A stretch of DNA of 64,000 bases from Dipylidium caninum (taxonomy: Eukaryota > Platyhelminthes > Cestoda > Cyclophyllidea > Dipylidiidae), in NCBI GenBank assembly GCA_017562135.1, contig QEYB01001217.1:186001-250000 (forward strand), read 5' to 3'. The notes beneath the pieces are model-generated. The model worked only from the letters and a program-made list of their open reading frames with translations, was not told the DNA's origin and did not search any database. A program made the translations under genes and the position numbers. Every line of letters starts with the position of its first letter. Positions within the stretch are counted from its first letter, which is position 1. This document shows, piece by piece, positions 48,901 through 63,900 of this stretch.

Positions 48901-51900
48901 TCCCCATTTTTTAAACCAATTTAGAAGTGACTTTTTCTTTTTGAGAAGGAGGCTGACTAAGGGCATCGTTTGGTTTTTACGAGTGCGCTTATTTTGCTGT
49001 TCAAATGTCTTCTTCCGCTTTTAATTAAATCCGTAGTTTTTTTGACTACTTAAAGCACTTTAATCTTTTTTATCGCATTAGCTAAGGTTTCTGAAGTTTC
49101 GAAAAAATATCGAGGCGCATTTGTCTTCATTATAAGTGTGTGGCAAGCTTGTGGAGTGGCAATCTTATTGCTAGCGTTACGCAGACCAAAACACAGAACT
49201 TTGGGAAGATCGGTCAGATAATTCGAATAAAAGAAAGAATGATTGACTTGGAGATGATAGGACAAAAGGCGAATCCGGCATTGTCTGCGTAATTAATGCG
49301 AAAATACAAAAGCTTTGACCTTCAAAGATGACGGTTATCACTTATCGTTTTTGGATAAGGTGGACCAAGATTTTGCCGTTCAATTTCCTAGAATTCTCCA
49401 ATGAATCCTCAATATGTCAGTTTAGTCAAAACCCTTATAGTGGACCCGATTCCTAAAATTATGTGTAGACTGCGTTATCACTGACAGAAGCAACTGCTTA
49501 GACCACCTAATCGACACTACGAATGTCAAGTAGTAGATCGTCTTGTTATTCGTCGTTAATAAGGGAACGAGCCGCTGAGAAAATTTGTTTTTTCATCTAA
49601 GACGATGTTCTAAGTAAATCTAAAAACACCACATAATTTTTATTTGCCAAACTAAACACTATCCGGACCGTATCGTGACGATAGTCAAAACTTACACTTG
49701 CCTAACAAATGCTGCTTCAAACCTAAACACAATGTATCTTGACAAAGGAGTATTTACTTAACACTGTTACCGGTCACCTTCTTTTGGGCAGGGTGACCCT
49801 TTATTTATTTATTTATGGTGACATGTGTTCTTCAAGTTGGTTGGAATGATTTCATTGAATGTTATTCTACTTAGGATGTTTGTCCACAAATATTGTCCTT
49901 CGTCCATGTGTACTTTGTGGTCTTTACCAACCTCGCATCTCCACCTGAATTTTACTTAACCGCAAGATTATTTTTACAGGAATTATTCCATAATTACGTG
50001 AATCTCTTCAACCTGACTTAATATTCATGGAATTATAATTAGTTAGGGAATATTTGTCCACCAATGTTTACGACTGCTTAATTTTATTCCATGGAAACTT
50101 TATGGAAAGTCGAAATGCCTTTATCTTGCTTCAAAAAGCTTATTTCCTAACTTTTGGTATTTTTCAACCTATTTCGATGTATTCGTTGTAAGTGATATGT
50201 CTTTTGACTCCAATTTGGTTCTGCTATGAGATGCTTATACTTTTGCACTTCATTTACTTTCAGACTTAGCCACACTTGGTACTTTCTGGCAGTCACGAGG
50301 ACCGTACTATTAATAGTAAAAAGATAATATTTAAATTCTATGGTCACCGGCTCTCCAGCATAATACTTATTCAGCTTGGACACAGCTAAAATGGTGGTAG
50401 CTTTTCAGATACCAGCATCTAATCCTCACCTTTGGCTAGTAGTTTTACCGTATGAAGTGATGAGGCTTCAAATCTGTCCACTTTACTGGGTTATTGCCCC
50501 ACTGATTCAAATTCTATCCACTAATCATAGTCGAGGTGTGGTTGAATCTAACCGATCTCGGGCTCCGTCGCTTGCCTCAATTTGTAAGAATCGTGCTATA
50601 TTTAAAATATATAGTTAATATAACTCAAATCGAATCAAATTGTTTAATTATGGGAGATGTCCCAGAAAAGGTGAATTGTGAATTTGTTTTTAGGACCGAA
50701 AGCGAAGTCCGTTGTTTAATCTTTTCCATAGCTTTTGCAAAACTCATTTCAAGGTTTTTTGAACTCTTTTACCTGCTGGTCCTCCGGAAGGACTTCTTAA
50801 CATAGTCGTGCCAACTCGCTACACCACGGATGATACGAAAAACATCGCAAAGCGGACAGGCAAAGAGAGCGGATCATACTGTCGAATGGTTCCTATTTTG
50901 GCATCAATAAAAGTTTCCCTCTTTTGAGATTTTGTATCTGTCAGATTTGAAAGATTGGCCATAGTTCGCGTTTTTTTTGCCTCGTCATCATCTTCGGTTT
51001 AAAATGATCCAATTTTTTTCCCAAATATTCGTCCTTTAAAAAACAATTAGAACATATTTGTCGGATAATTTAGGCAACTCCCTTTAAAACAATTCCTCAC
51101 TGTAGTTTTAATTACTAGCTATTTTTAATCTCGTGCGGTTTTATTGTCATGGTCTTCTGGTAGTTCTGTTTCATCTCTCTCACAGCCAAGCAACGTTGTA
51201 AACTTCATAAAGTGTGGCGTATCTAGTCCTGATACATGCATATTTTGAACTGGAATCTGGTGTGAACGTAATAGCGGACTTTTCTTTTTAATTTACGATT
51301 TTCTTACCGGTGCTTACAGTTAATTCATTGGCTGACTAAATTTTAATTTCCGAAACTCCGACATCTTCACTGCTTTTCTTACAATGTTAGATCAAATGAA
51401 TATCTTGCTACAACGAATGTCGTTATTCAAAATCATAGTAAGAATTTATGTAGAATTTTCCCATTTGAGTATAATTCTAGTGAAAATAAAATTAGGTCCA
51501 AAATCCTCTAATCCATTGGGAAAAAGGGGGACAGTTCTTCAAACTATACGTCGGTAGGTGATAATCAGCATCACAGAAGTCCTCTCACACTTCAGGTACC
51601 GTCTGTTCCTTTTTCAAAGGGCGATCTTTAATGTTTTGTCATGTAGCAAGCTCTAACGACAGTCAAGTTACGCTGTGACTCTTACGCTCTACCTTCATAG
51701 GAATAATTAAGCAATTTATCATAAAACCATCGTAGTACTGCTTCATGGCCAATAAACTTTACAGTGGGAAATTTTTCTTCCCCTTTGGTATAGACAGGCA
51801 TAACCTATTAGTCTTCGCACAACACTACACATCAAAATCACCAATGATTTGGTAGATTGTGAATTGGTACACTGCTTTAATAATTTTTTTTGACGGTGAC

Positions 51901-54900
51901 TACCGCCTTTTTTGCCTGCCATCTAAACCTTTGCCGTGAAGATTCATAATTATTCACATCTCTGACGTTTAGGCGAGGCCATACGAAACATCCGGGCGAT
52001 TGATACGTTGCAGTCGACTTTTCTTCAGGCTCGTTCGACACACCTCTGTAGAAGTATCTTGGAACGAGTGCGGGACTTCCATGAACGAGCTCCTGGCAAT
52101 TACTTTATCCTTGACAAGCACCATCTCATTAGTAGCATCGCCGAGGTGATCGCCACCAAACCTGAACCTGTACAGGTATATATTTTATTCTTTCTGGGAT
52201 TATACCTTAATATCTTTCCTAAGTCTGATCTGGCCAGCTTTTTATTTATCTTTCTCTCATGCTCGTTCCAGTAACTTCTCTGAGAATCGAATCGATACGT
52301 TTCGATTCTTGCCCATCGTATTCAATTTCAAAAATAAGTCCAAAACTGGTCACTAAGACGACTAAACCTTTAAACATTACTAAGTTACAGTTTGCACCCC
52401 ACTGCAACCTGTTATTGTCTACGTACTGAACTGATTTAGTTGCGTATACTTCAGGAAATTCTTAGAGTTTTAGGGATTATAAGCAGAGATGCAAATCTTT
52501 TGTTTACCGAGCATATCATAGTCTTGTACTCATTTTAGGAAACCTTTTTTGATGTGTTTGCTTCCCTTATTGAACACCTCTGCTACGTCCCACTGCAGGA
52601 GCTCAGTAGCTTGGCTCTACTATTGAGGAGTTGCAAGTAAATGGGATCCTTTTTTGTCCTAAAATTCGACTTTTCTCGAATCTACCTTGGCTACTGTTTT
52701 CCTTTTTACGACGTAGATATCCCATTTGCCTCCAATATGCCTTCTCCTGTCTACTTCGTCTTATCCTCGCCTTCCCGACCATGAAGGAATTCTATCGCAA
52801 TGTCGGCATTTTAGAAGTCACTACGCAGCACTTGGAGAAATGTATCGAAACAATGTTCCGCTCGCCAGATCTAAAGTCCGGTAGGTTTCCAACGCAAAAT
52901 TCACCAACGTTTCTAGCTTGAGAGATTAATAGTGTTTGTCTGACAATTTATACTCCTTTTCTCCCCTTTAGCAGACAATTTGGCAGTGTTCTCTATGACT
53001 TAATTGTAGTTTGAATCAAACTCATAGTAACATTATCAATATGGTCGAAAATAGTTGTTGTAAAAATCCAAAAACGAGAATGAAACTTGTGTTCACTGAT
53101 ATTTGACGTTAAAAAAATAAACGAAGCTTCCATTCTCTTACACTTTCGATTGCTTTCTGAGTCATATTGGGAGAGCTTATTATCATTACGGAACAGACAA
53201 AAAACACTTTTTTTTTCACCTTTGATTTTGTCCTTACAGTCTATACCTTCTTACCCATTGTAAGTCTTTCCAGCCGTTCTTTTATTTTAAATGACCAACC
53301 TTGGAGGGAGAAATGTAAGCCCACTCCGTGATATGTTCGTTTAGGTTGTTGAAAGTCACGTTGAATATCTGATCAAAATTAATTTGTTTCCTTGGTTTTC
53401 TCTCCGCAAAATGGAGAACAAATTGAGGAAATGGAAGGACATTCAAAAAAATAAAAACGGCGTATATTGAAGTTTCAACTCGGTCTATTTAAGATTTGCT
53501 ATTTCCTTTTTTTTACTTTGCGAGGTACCGTTGAAGCCAACAACATATTGGCTTTTTGCCATTGTTATTTTTTTCTTAGACACGTGAATGAAATTCCATA
53601 ATTTTGTTTGTTGACAACCGTAGCATTTTTGAATTAATACGAACAAATTCTGCTTTAAATGCCATTCTCCCCCATTTTTTTCTTTTCTCCCCAAATGTTA
53701 TCTTAAATTACGAGCCTACGATTAGAGCGAAAATCATCCACAGTAGTCTTTAAATGTGTGGGAAACGACAGAGGGAAACGACAGAAAAATGTGTTCAACT
53801 TCACCGAAATCTGTACCGACCTCAAAACCATCAGCAGACAAGCCTATTTTATCAACTTTATGTGCAATTTGATCATGATTATGTTGATAAAAGCCCCATG
53901 CAAATATTGAGTGGTACGGTTATTCTTAGCGATATGTATAACTTCACTTTCTTCCTTCACTCAAGTTGCGGCAACGACTGCTCGCAAAGTGTCCATCTAC
54001 GATGCTATTGACTCTTCGACGGATCTCATGAATACGATGTTATCAGACCTCATGGTGACCATTCTGCGTCTTCTTACTACTGTTGCCTCCCAGTCCGTCG
54101 CCGATGTTATCATCATATCTAATTTAAGAGGGGTGCACTGTGTCCTCAAGCGTCTTTTGCCAAATCCTGCCCTGCCTGCCCCAGTGGTGAAGCACGCCCT
54201 GAGTCTGCTTTATGAAGTCTTTGTTGCGGCCCCTTCGGAGGACCAACTTATAGGCCTTTTGGATATCCTTCCCTCTGCTACAGTTGCTCTTAGAGTCGAG
54301 GTGAGCGCTTAGTTTCCATTGTCTTTATTGATTTCGACGCTTTCGAACTATTTCCCCTTATTTACGTTTAGATCCTACGTCTCTTGTGCCAAATCCTGCG
54401 CGACTCGCATCGATGCCGAACTACCTTCCGCAAGTGCAATGGATCTGTGCGCATCATACATCAGTTGGTTCTTCTCAACGGATGCCTTTTGCCTAGTGAT
54501 GGGTCGGAGACAGGCTGGAGAGTGACAAGAAACGCCAATTGCTATTGCTAATCAAAGGTGTTATCGCAGTGCTCACCATCGCCATGAAATTTGAACCAGC
54601 GAGTGCAAAACACTTTTTTGTTGAGGTACTTCTCAATTGTGTCAATGCGTTATAGTTTTTACCCCTGAGTCTTACATCCTAAACCTAGTTTTTTTCACCT
54701 GAATATATTCGATTATCTTATAACTTATTTCAACTCCAGTCCACTCAATTTCAGAGCAGCTTGGTTGATTACTGTCAATTTGTCCGTTTTCTTTTAATTT
54801 AAAGTCGAATAGAGGCTCATGATTGCCACGTATTAATGAGGAAAAAAATTAGGAAATGGACGATTGAGAGTTCGGTCAGACTAACTTAAATTTGTCACAA

Positions 54901-57900
54901 TACTGTAGCATTAATGAACAGTCGATTTTGTGACCAACTTCTCCAATTTCCTGTATCGCCAAATGGATGTCGGTTATGGATAATTTTTCAACAGGCACGA
55001 AAAAAATCTGGCTTATTAGACGTTTTTACTTTTCACACTGGGAATTCTTGCAAAAAACCTCGTAGACCCTTTTCCGTCTCTGGGCTGCATTAGAAGAAAT
55101 ATTTACGATTTCACCAACGCACAACCATGCATCCGCGAGCAATGTTTTCTAAATGGTGAATTAATAGAGTTCACTTTGCTCGGTCTCCTCCTTGTGTGGA
55201 AGCTAAAAAAGGGAATTGGTTGAGAAGTGCACACTTTCTTAAATCTAAGTTCAAGCTAATGCTAGTGTCTGCAACCAGAAAGATATCTCCTTAACTCCAA
55301 CTAATTAACCCCACTTTGTCATTAGTGACGCTAACCAGGTTCTACTTTTAAGTTAGTGAATTTGGCTGTGTTAATCACATATCACCTCGCGCTTTTTCCC
55401 AAGTGTACTACTGACAGAGTCGAAATCTCATTATCTGACCCTTTTGATATCGTCACTTAGTAAAGAAAGTTTGTTTTTAGTGGATAATTCTTATGGTATT
55501 TTCGTGCTCGTTGTTTCTAATAACGGGCAATTAAGGCTACACTTTGCTCCCTTAACACATCATATTTTATCGAGGCATTGGTGAAAACATTGGAACTGTT
55601 GTTCTACAAAACACATAAAATTTGTTGTTTACATGATTTGTGTTCTAGGCCACTTGTCACCTTTTTCTTTTGGTGCGGATTACTGGAAATAGGACTAGAC
55701 TTTGAAGTCAGTGAATTGTGTAGTGTTGCTTCTACGAAAGGTTTGAGTCCACATTATTATTTGTGTAGTCTGTGGCTCGATGAAGTGGATGCGAGCGGAA
55801 AAAATGAGCATGATCAAAACACTTGAAAGTTTTATTTTGTCATTTTTTGTTTGTAATTCGCATGGAATAACCTAGCATCAATGCCAAAATTAAGACATAC
55901 TTGGACTAATGTTCTTTTTTGTGGGCGCAATCTGCTCTGCTGTTTGAGTTATGGTAAGAAATCTTGGGATTGTTGATGTTCCCACGGCGTCGTCTTCTTT
56001 TTTTTTGTCAGAGTCAAACAATTTTTTAAAATAGCTCTTTCTTGAACGCACTTCTTGTTTCATGTGGTTTATCGCGAACCGTTTGACTTTCTCGTCAACC
56101 GGTCAAAACAAATTTTTTTGTTTGTAGCTACAGTTTGAGAGTCTGGAACAGGCTCTTCGCCTTCTGGGATGCTTCAATAAGGAGACGGTCATCTTCACCT
56201 CAATAAACGATGCTTCCACTCGATCTTCACTCCTCGATGATGCCACCGTCACTTCTAATAGTGGTGATTTACGCGATAGACCCAACCCTATTCTCGACAC
56301 TTACCTCCTCGCCACATTTCGGTCTGCTTTCTTAAGCCCATCGGTTTTGGAGCGGGCAACTGAATTAGAGCAGTTCGGCGACATTCCAACAGCCCTCCTA
56401 GATGTTTGCCTTATATTCCGTTATATAATTGCTATGGCATTAGATGAATTCGACAGGTTGGTGAAAAAGACTTCTTCACTTTACTGATTTTCATATGCAG
56501 GAAAGCATGAATATGAGTACCTTGTTTCAGAAATTCCTTGGATTTGGATCAGAACGCGTTTGACGGTAAAATAAAGGAATCTAGCGGAGCTCTTTTCCCC
56601 ACTTCTCCTTCCATTGTCCATACTGGTGCTGTTCTTGTTATTTTGAGGCTAATTCCAGCCGTCGTACACGTTCGAGGCTACAAGGCGGCCACTTTAAATT
56701 TGCAGGTATTTGTTTTATCTTAAATGTCTGTACTATCGTAGGTTGCCGTTACCGCCAAAAATATTTTTTTTTTTAATTTTTTTCTGCTTCAAGTCCCACC
56801 AACCCCATGGATGCATAAAATTCGCCTATACTCATCTCATTTGCTAAGAATTTATAGGCAATTCGTTTTTGCTATTTTTACATTACAAAGCATATCTTTT
56901 AGAAGTCTGGGCGATTTGTATACTTGTTGGTTAAGCGGATTAAGTGCATGTCTGCCAGTATTGGTGCATCAGGAGGAGCCCGCAAAAATGCTTTAGAAAA
57001 ACCTAATTTGTGATTTTAGAGTTTTGAAAGGCTCGTTTGAATAGAAGATAAGAGGAAGAAGAGCGTTCTTTCGATGAAATTAAAACTCAGTAGGATTCAT
57101 ACAGGAAATTTTTACCAGACCAGTGTTCCCTTTTTTTACATGCTCCATGCTGTTTCAAATTGGACTAAATTATCCTGGAGTTGTTTATAGCTTTATATGG
57201 GGTTGAAAGCTGCTGTAATTTTCGTTCGAAAATAATTTTAAACCTACCTTAGTGAGATGTGTTGTAAAGTTAATCAGATTGAGCATCATGGGCTTAGTAT
57301 CGCAGGCCTAACGTTAATCCGAATCCAGCGGAATGCCGAACCAACATGGGCGAGGTCAGGAGAGTTAGTGATAGGCGACACACCCCATGTTTTGGGGAAT
57401 TGGGAGCGTCTTTATTAGCAGAGCTATTAGAGCATTTCATTTTAATAGACAATAAGTTCAGGTTTAGTGGCATTGAAGAAGTGCGCACTCAAAGGAAGCG
57501 ACCACTTAGTGCTAAATTGCGACTCATTTTTCCAAATTAGCCTACCTATGAACTTTTTTCAAACTACTAGCATCTGAATAAATTCTGCCAGCATTTTAAG
57601 TATTAACCCTTCAAGCTTAGCTGTGGACTATTAACCATGACATTCAATCCTCCAACAAGTATTATCTGCCTCTCTTTATCAAATTACTACTTGTTATGAT
57701 AAGCAGGATATATTACGATAGTCTTAAAACCTCGTATTATTTTGGCCTGAGAAAAAGATGTCGCTATTCAAACATCAAATGTTACCACTTCGCCCATCTT
57801 CCTTCTCGACAGTACTTCGGGTTGGAGCTTCTGAATTCCGTAATTCAGTCGGAGCGAAGTCAACAGTTGCTTTGTGGCGGAGGCATCACCGATCCCGGGG

Positions 57901-60900
57901 TGGGGAGCAAGGGGATGCCGCGCGCCTTGTTGGTTCATTTCCGACCCGCGCTAGCTTCTGCGCAGCATCCTCTTCATGCACCTGTTTCCAGTCTCTTCGC
58001 CCTGCTTGCCGCTCATTCGCTCACGCCTCACGACTTTCGGTAAGGCTGTATATGGACAAATCACTGAATGGGTAATTTGTTAGGGCTTTGCCACGAACTC
58101 GGAAGCCTGTATTGAATCATTTTTAGTACTTTGAGAGGAAAGATATTCTGTCTGCATTACTTACCCTTATTGGCAGATGATGCCACTATTGACACCTAGG
58201 CATCGACCATACCTTTAGCTCAGGTGAATTAATGCGCCAAGCTTAATTATTTGTACGAAACACATTTCACTGTTGGTAACCTGTTCAACTCGGTAACTTT
58301 ACACGCCGAACCTGTCGTTTGACGGAGTAACATTCCCTCCCGACTAGGCTCTTGCCTTTAGTTACGAGCCTGTTGGACCCAAGTGCTACTGATTATTACC
58401 CCACCTGTCTCCTCCTTCCCCATTATATCCATGAGAGTAAAAAACGTGCTGAGAATTTTTTAAAATGTGCCTTTTAGCACGAAAGGTGTTGAAATCCTGC
58501 ACCACTCAAGTTACATTCGCCATATTTATATGCTTCCACGAATGTTAACGGGATAAAGATCCTAGGTGACGAAATCTTTCCTAAAACCAAAAAAAACCCT
58601 TCCAATTTATAATCAAGTTGTCTGTTATTAACTTTCCTCACGAGTAAAACTCCGTTTATTATGTTTTTTTTAGGATTTTTTCATCAAAATCGTATCTACC
58701 TATTGTTTTTTACGACTTGTAGAGCTCCGCCTTCATTTTTTTTGTGTGTCTAGCACGACACTATCTACTAGGCATGAAATCAGAAATTTAAGTTAGCTTC
58801 ATATTTTATGTGTTTTGAGCGGTGAGCGGTTTCGCTGATTTGCTTGTCCACCTGAAGGTTTGTTTCGCAAAGCTACTTTTTTTAGTGAACTTTGATTACT
58901 TAGCCTAAGGAGGTAAAATGAAGGCAAATTCTCAACCAAATAGGAGGTGTTTGGAACTTCAATTTGTAATTTTTTTCGTAATCCACTTTATGGTAGCTTC
59001 TAGCAACTGATTATCCTGTTGGTGTAACTTACTTTAACTGCTATTCTACTGGAACAAAGTTGATTTCCAGACATTCTGAACTTGAACTTAAACCCGGAAC
59101 CTTTATTGAAAGTTTCTCTTGAGTCATTCCGAGGAATGAGATTAGCAGTCGAAGTAAAATTACATTCCGGACAACCGCATTCATTAATAGTTGGAACTAA
59201 CATACGACATGCCCAATCAACTTTCCGCCTCAACGTTGGTGCGGAGGTGGAATAAAACCAAGTTCGGTCAATTCTTTCCTTTATTCAGGTCTCTAATTCG
59301 TAGGCCCACGTGCTGCGAATACATTAACATAATTTTAATAGAATCCTTGCCGACGCGGTGTTAGACGTCCTTCATCTGTGGAAAGAGTTTGTATAAATAA
59401 TAGTAGAAATAATTAAATTGTTAAAAATTCGGCGTATTGAGCATAGATATCTCCATAGATTGGTCAAAACATAGGTAAATGCGTACCAACTAGGTTTTGC
59501 GTGAAAGTTCAAATTATGGTATTTAGGTGATTTTCTATTTGGTATCCTTTAAGACTTGTACGATATGCTTCTAATTGATATACTTTTCAAAGATGTTTTG
59601 TCGTTTACTTAGATGAATGACCACTAAACATTCTGTTCCAATGTGTGGATATCTTTTTTCAATGTTGATTTTCCTTCTTACTGGATCGTCTCTTCCCTTT
59701 ATTATTTCCTCCAGTGATTTTCTGCGCCTTTCTGGGCAGTTCTGCGAGCATCAGCAGTCACCCAACGGGACATGCACCAAGTCTCTCGCTAGTTCCGAGG
59801 CAAAGCCCAATGATGAAAGCCAAGCGCCCTCTTCGGGAACTAGTAAACTTGAAGATCCTCCTCTTCTTCATCTGCCAGCACTCCCCGCTATCACTGATCT
59901 CCTTGAGCAAACCGTCTGGCGTCAGTGCAGTGGCGCTAACCGTTACTCCGCTGCCACCTTCGGCAACACCACCTCCCGCAATATTGCCTGTCTTCCGGCC
60001 TTCGTGGAGTTCGACATGTCAGTTGAAGGCTTTGGATGTCTTTTCCTGCCCTCCCTCGCGCCTCAACGCATTGTCCCATCCTCAGCGTCTTTCGGTAGCG
60101 ACGGCAGTTCATTAGCTTCAAGTTGTGCTTGTGCTGGTGGAGTAGGCATTGGTAAGTTGTCATAATAGCAAATTTATAATTTGTGTCGTTCTGTTAACAT
60201 CGCATCTCCCATTTTTGACATGATGTTGAGTGACTTGTGGCGACATAAGTGCGATGTTTTTCCTTTAATACTTCTACGAATTTACTCCGTTTTTGAGCAG
60301 ATATTGCAAATCCGCTTTGGTAATTATTGACAATAATTTTCCAGAAGTCTGCTTAACGTAACCATTGTGTAATGATGAGATCTTGCCATTATATCATGGA
60401 TTTTCAATCCCCGCTCTTTATGGCAGTCATAATTTTATGCGTTTAAACAATGTCAAGCTCCAAAGCAGACTTACAGGGCTAATTTCCCCTCATCTTAAAA
60501 ATAAAAATGGTGCAACGATTTCAAGCACCTCCATTTTGAAAACTACAGATTTGAGGCACCCACCGGTTCATTTCCAGTGCACAGATTTTTCTTTGCCTTG
60601 AAAGAATGGTCCAAAAGGATGTTTTTATTTACGCATTTAGTTAAGTTTTAAGTTTAGAACTTTAAGTTTCCGTTTTTTGTTTTCATCTACTAACTCAGTG
60701 TCCCTAAATCTGTGCTTCAGGTGCGTTCTGCATTTAGGGTTAATTTTTTGACAAGATTCTATCTATTTAAAGCGAAAGTCGATTTTATTAAAAGGTGCCG
60801 CTGTTACGAGCAGCCAAAGATGATGAACCGTTGCCATATGAAAACATTTTCCACTAACCGTGTCATTTTAAGAGTAATTCTTGGTTTTCGACAAATTTTC

Positions 60901-63900
60901 TTTCCTCATCAATAAGCCCTCTTAAAGCAACGTTCACCATCCGCGCAAACCCCGATTCCCCTTATCTTTACAAGGTAATATTTGAGCCATATTTGGCAAT
61001 TCCCCCAATCATTCATTATTTTTTAAATATCTCGCATATATTAATGACAATATTATTTGGCTTATCTTTAACATCGCTTTTCTTATATTTTAAGCTGATT
61101 TGTCACTAACCGTTGAGGATTTTGTCATCCTTAGGATACATTCAAAACACTGGAAAAGTATTCCAAATAATAACTCATACCGTGAAGAATAAATATATGA
61201 TGCCCTATACCAATATGGTATCACCATTTTACCGTAGACTACTTTTTTTTCAAGTATAATTTTCCTGAATCAGTACCATTATGCGCTACTGCTGCATTTA
61301 AGGCAGCATGTGTCTTCTTTACGCCCCACTTTTTTTCTCACTTTCCAGGTGAACGAGCATTTCCTCCTGCCAACGGCATTACTTTCTGCTCTTGGGTCTG
61401 TGTGGACAATTTCGGAGCCCCCTCGTCAGACTCCTCTGTGACGCATCCCGTGCGTTTGTTGACAGTCTTCAAAGGCGTTCGGGGCACCAATGAACAACTC
61501 GTTTGCCTCTCCATCTGTTTAGATCCACACTCTCGATCTCTTATTGTCTCCTCTAAGGAGCGTCTACTTCCAACAGGTATGCCATATGTGCTACCATGAG
61601 TAGAGACATCAAGTTGTCACTAGGACTAACTTTTAGCTTAATTCTCAATTACACTGCATATTGAAGTTGTTTCGCTCTTATTTTACCCTCATCTTTTATT
61701 CTCCAACTTCATTTTTCAAAAAAAAAATAAATCAACCGACACCTTGGTAACGTGAGAGTTTTATCCGAGATTCTCCTTTTTAGTTCAGAATGTCGACCAA
61801 CCGCGAGTTGCTTTCAAATAGCGCCTTAAATACTCAAGGCATAGACAGGATAAGTAAATTGGGAGGATTTTATAGTGAAGTTTATTTGATGCATTTAGGA
61901 CCACACCTTATTTGACCATTTGATTGCCTCCCTTGTTATGAAATATTGCGAAAATGCTGATAAAGCAAAAAACCAGTTATATATTCGCTTGTTTTATTCC
62001 ACATGGTAAAAGCTGGACTCAGGAGTGATTTTGCACTCTCCTAACTCAAAGCCGATTAAGGATATTCGATTTTTACCGTGCGAAAATTCCCTCATCTTTA
62101 ACATCTTTCATCGCTACGGTATAATCCCAAACCACTCTTTAAAGAGTTCCCTGAGATGCCGTCCAGCCCGTAATCCATCGTATAAGTTAGCCTACCAAAC
62201 CACAGGAAAAGCTAATAGTTTTCCACACAGTTCTTAGTAGGTTGTTAAGAAGCTAGCATTTTTGCCTCATGCTACTGATAATGATAATTAGCAAGACAAG
62301 ACGCGGTGAGGATGACTGGTTAGGACACGTCGAAATGATTTCGTAATACTCTTCGTTTGCACTTTTTTATTTATTTCGGTAACTTGTCCACTTATTCTCC
62401 TGCCAGATGTGGTCAGTCAGCGTTCTAAGGTTGGAGTGCTCGACTTGCCCTGTATGGTGGGTGACGACGTCTATACTGTCATCTTCGACTCGGACAGCGT
62501 CTCGACCTGGCCCACAAAAGTTTGGCGTCACGTGGCTCTGGTTTTCGCCAGAGCTAATATGGTTCGCACCAGCCTCTGCAGCCTCTACCTCGATGGTTCC
62601 CTGGTTGGCACACAAAAGGTATAACTGGGCATATTTTATTTCGATAAGATCGACGGGCGTTAGACTTGACTTCATTCTTAACCCACCCGTTCATATATTC
62701 TTTTTCACTTATTCAATATATCTCGAACACTACAGTTCTGGAAACCGAATGATTGCTAATTTTCACTTAAAAATATTAAACTTTGATTACTTCATTGGTA
62801 AAAAAATGTTTGTGAAAACAGCAACATTATGGGTTGGCTTATCGTGCTAGGCGGCCTTAAATCTGAGGAAATTCTATGAATCAGGTTTTACGTACGCGAA
62901 GATGCTCCGGATATTGTGTTATTTTGTCTAATAGTTCCATTTTCTAAACTTCATAAATTGGAGATTTTGCCTTATTGGCATTTAAACTCTACTTTCATCG
63001 TGAACTTCGCTCTGAAATCCAATTTGTGGGAGCCTTTAGCAGTGTTTTAGGCGCTTGATCACGTTTTAGCATTATTGCGTTAAAGTTGAACCAAATTTGG
63101 AAGTTCGACTTTGCTTTTACGCATTCTCCAGCTCTCCCCTCCCCACTTCTTTGGTAATAGTGATGGCGGGAGAATGGTTTGACGGTAGAGACGGAAATCG
63201 GAGATAAACCGGCTTATGAATTGTGGATGAGTAAAGGTTGTAGAAAATTGGTTTGGGGATTACATGAATTGGGAAGACGGAGGAAGGCGGCATTGGAATG
63301 AATGCTGTGTGTTGGGTGATTCATTGATCTAAGTAAAATAGCCTCCCCTTTCAGTTTTTTTCTTCTTGCACTTGCGGGAGCGGTGTCTTCGTACTCTTTT
63401 AACTGGGTACCTTGTTCTACCTTGTGGCACTGAGTGCGATGCCTATGCCACTAGGTTTAGCGTGTTATCCTGCAGTTTAGACGACTTTTGAGGATCCACA
63501 TAGTTCATTGGGGGAGAGAGAGCTTGTGTTGTGCGTGTTTGTTTTGTTTTACCTGATGTGGGTTGGCGTAGATTTGGATGGGCCGAGGCGTTTTTTTTCA
63601 AGGGGAATTGTTTTCTATAAAATGCTCGACACAAAGTTGGATGTACATGAGTTCAAGAATGATGTGTGGAATGGGAATGTGGTCGAGGTACCAGGGGTAA
63701 TTGAAAATTGGTCCGTTGGTGGTTGAGAAGGGAGGAGGACTATTCGCAATAGACATCAAGGCGTAGAAGATATTTCGCTGAATCATCCTGTCCCCTCATC
63801 ACAAGGTTCATGGATGAACGTTATCTACACTTGAAACTGAAACTTGAACGTTGAAATCCCGCTGTCACTTAAAGGTGGTCACAGTCTGTCCTCTGTTGAT

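Larger units (their letters stand above)
48737..51972. other. WDFY3 intron 6
   Basis: Intron of 3.2 kb, AT-rich, phase 1. It contains two minus-strand coding-like segments (49050-49265 and 50258-50385), listed separately. Otherwise I see nothing. Confidence 0.8.

Noticed and set aside
50376..50805. Plus-strand frames that looked leucine-rich-repeat-like
   Set aside because: The only intron that would join them is 23 nt, below the range seen in this window, and the LRR resemblance covers just one unit.
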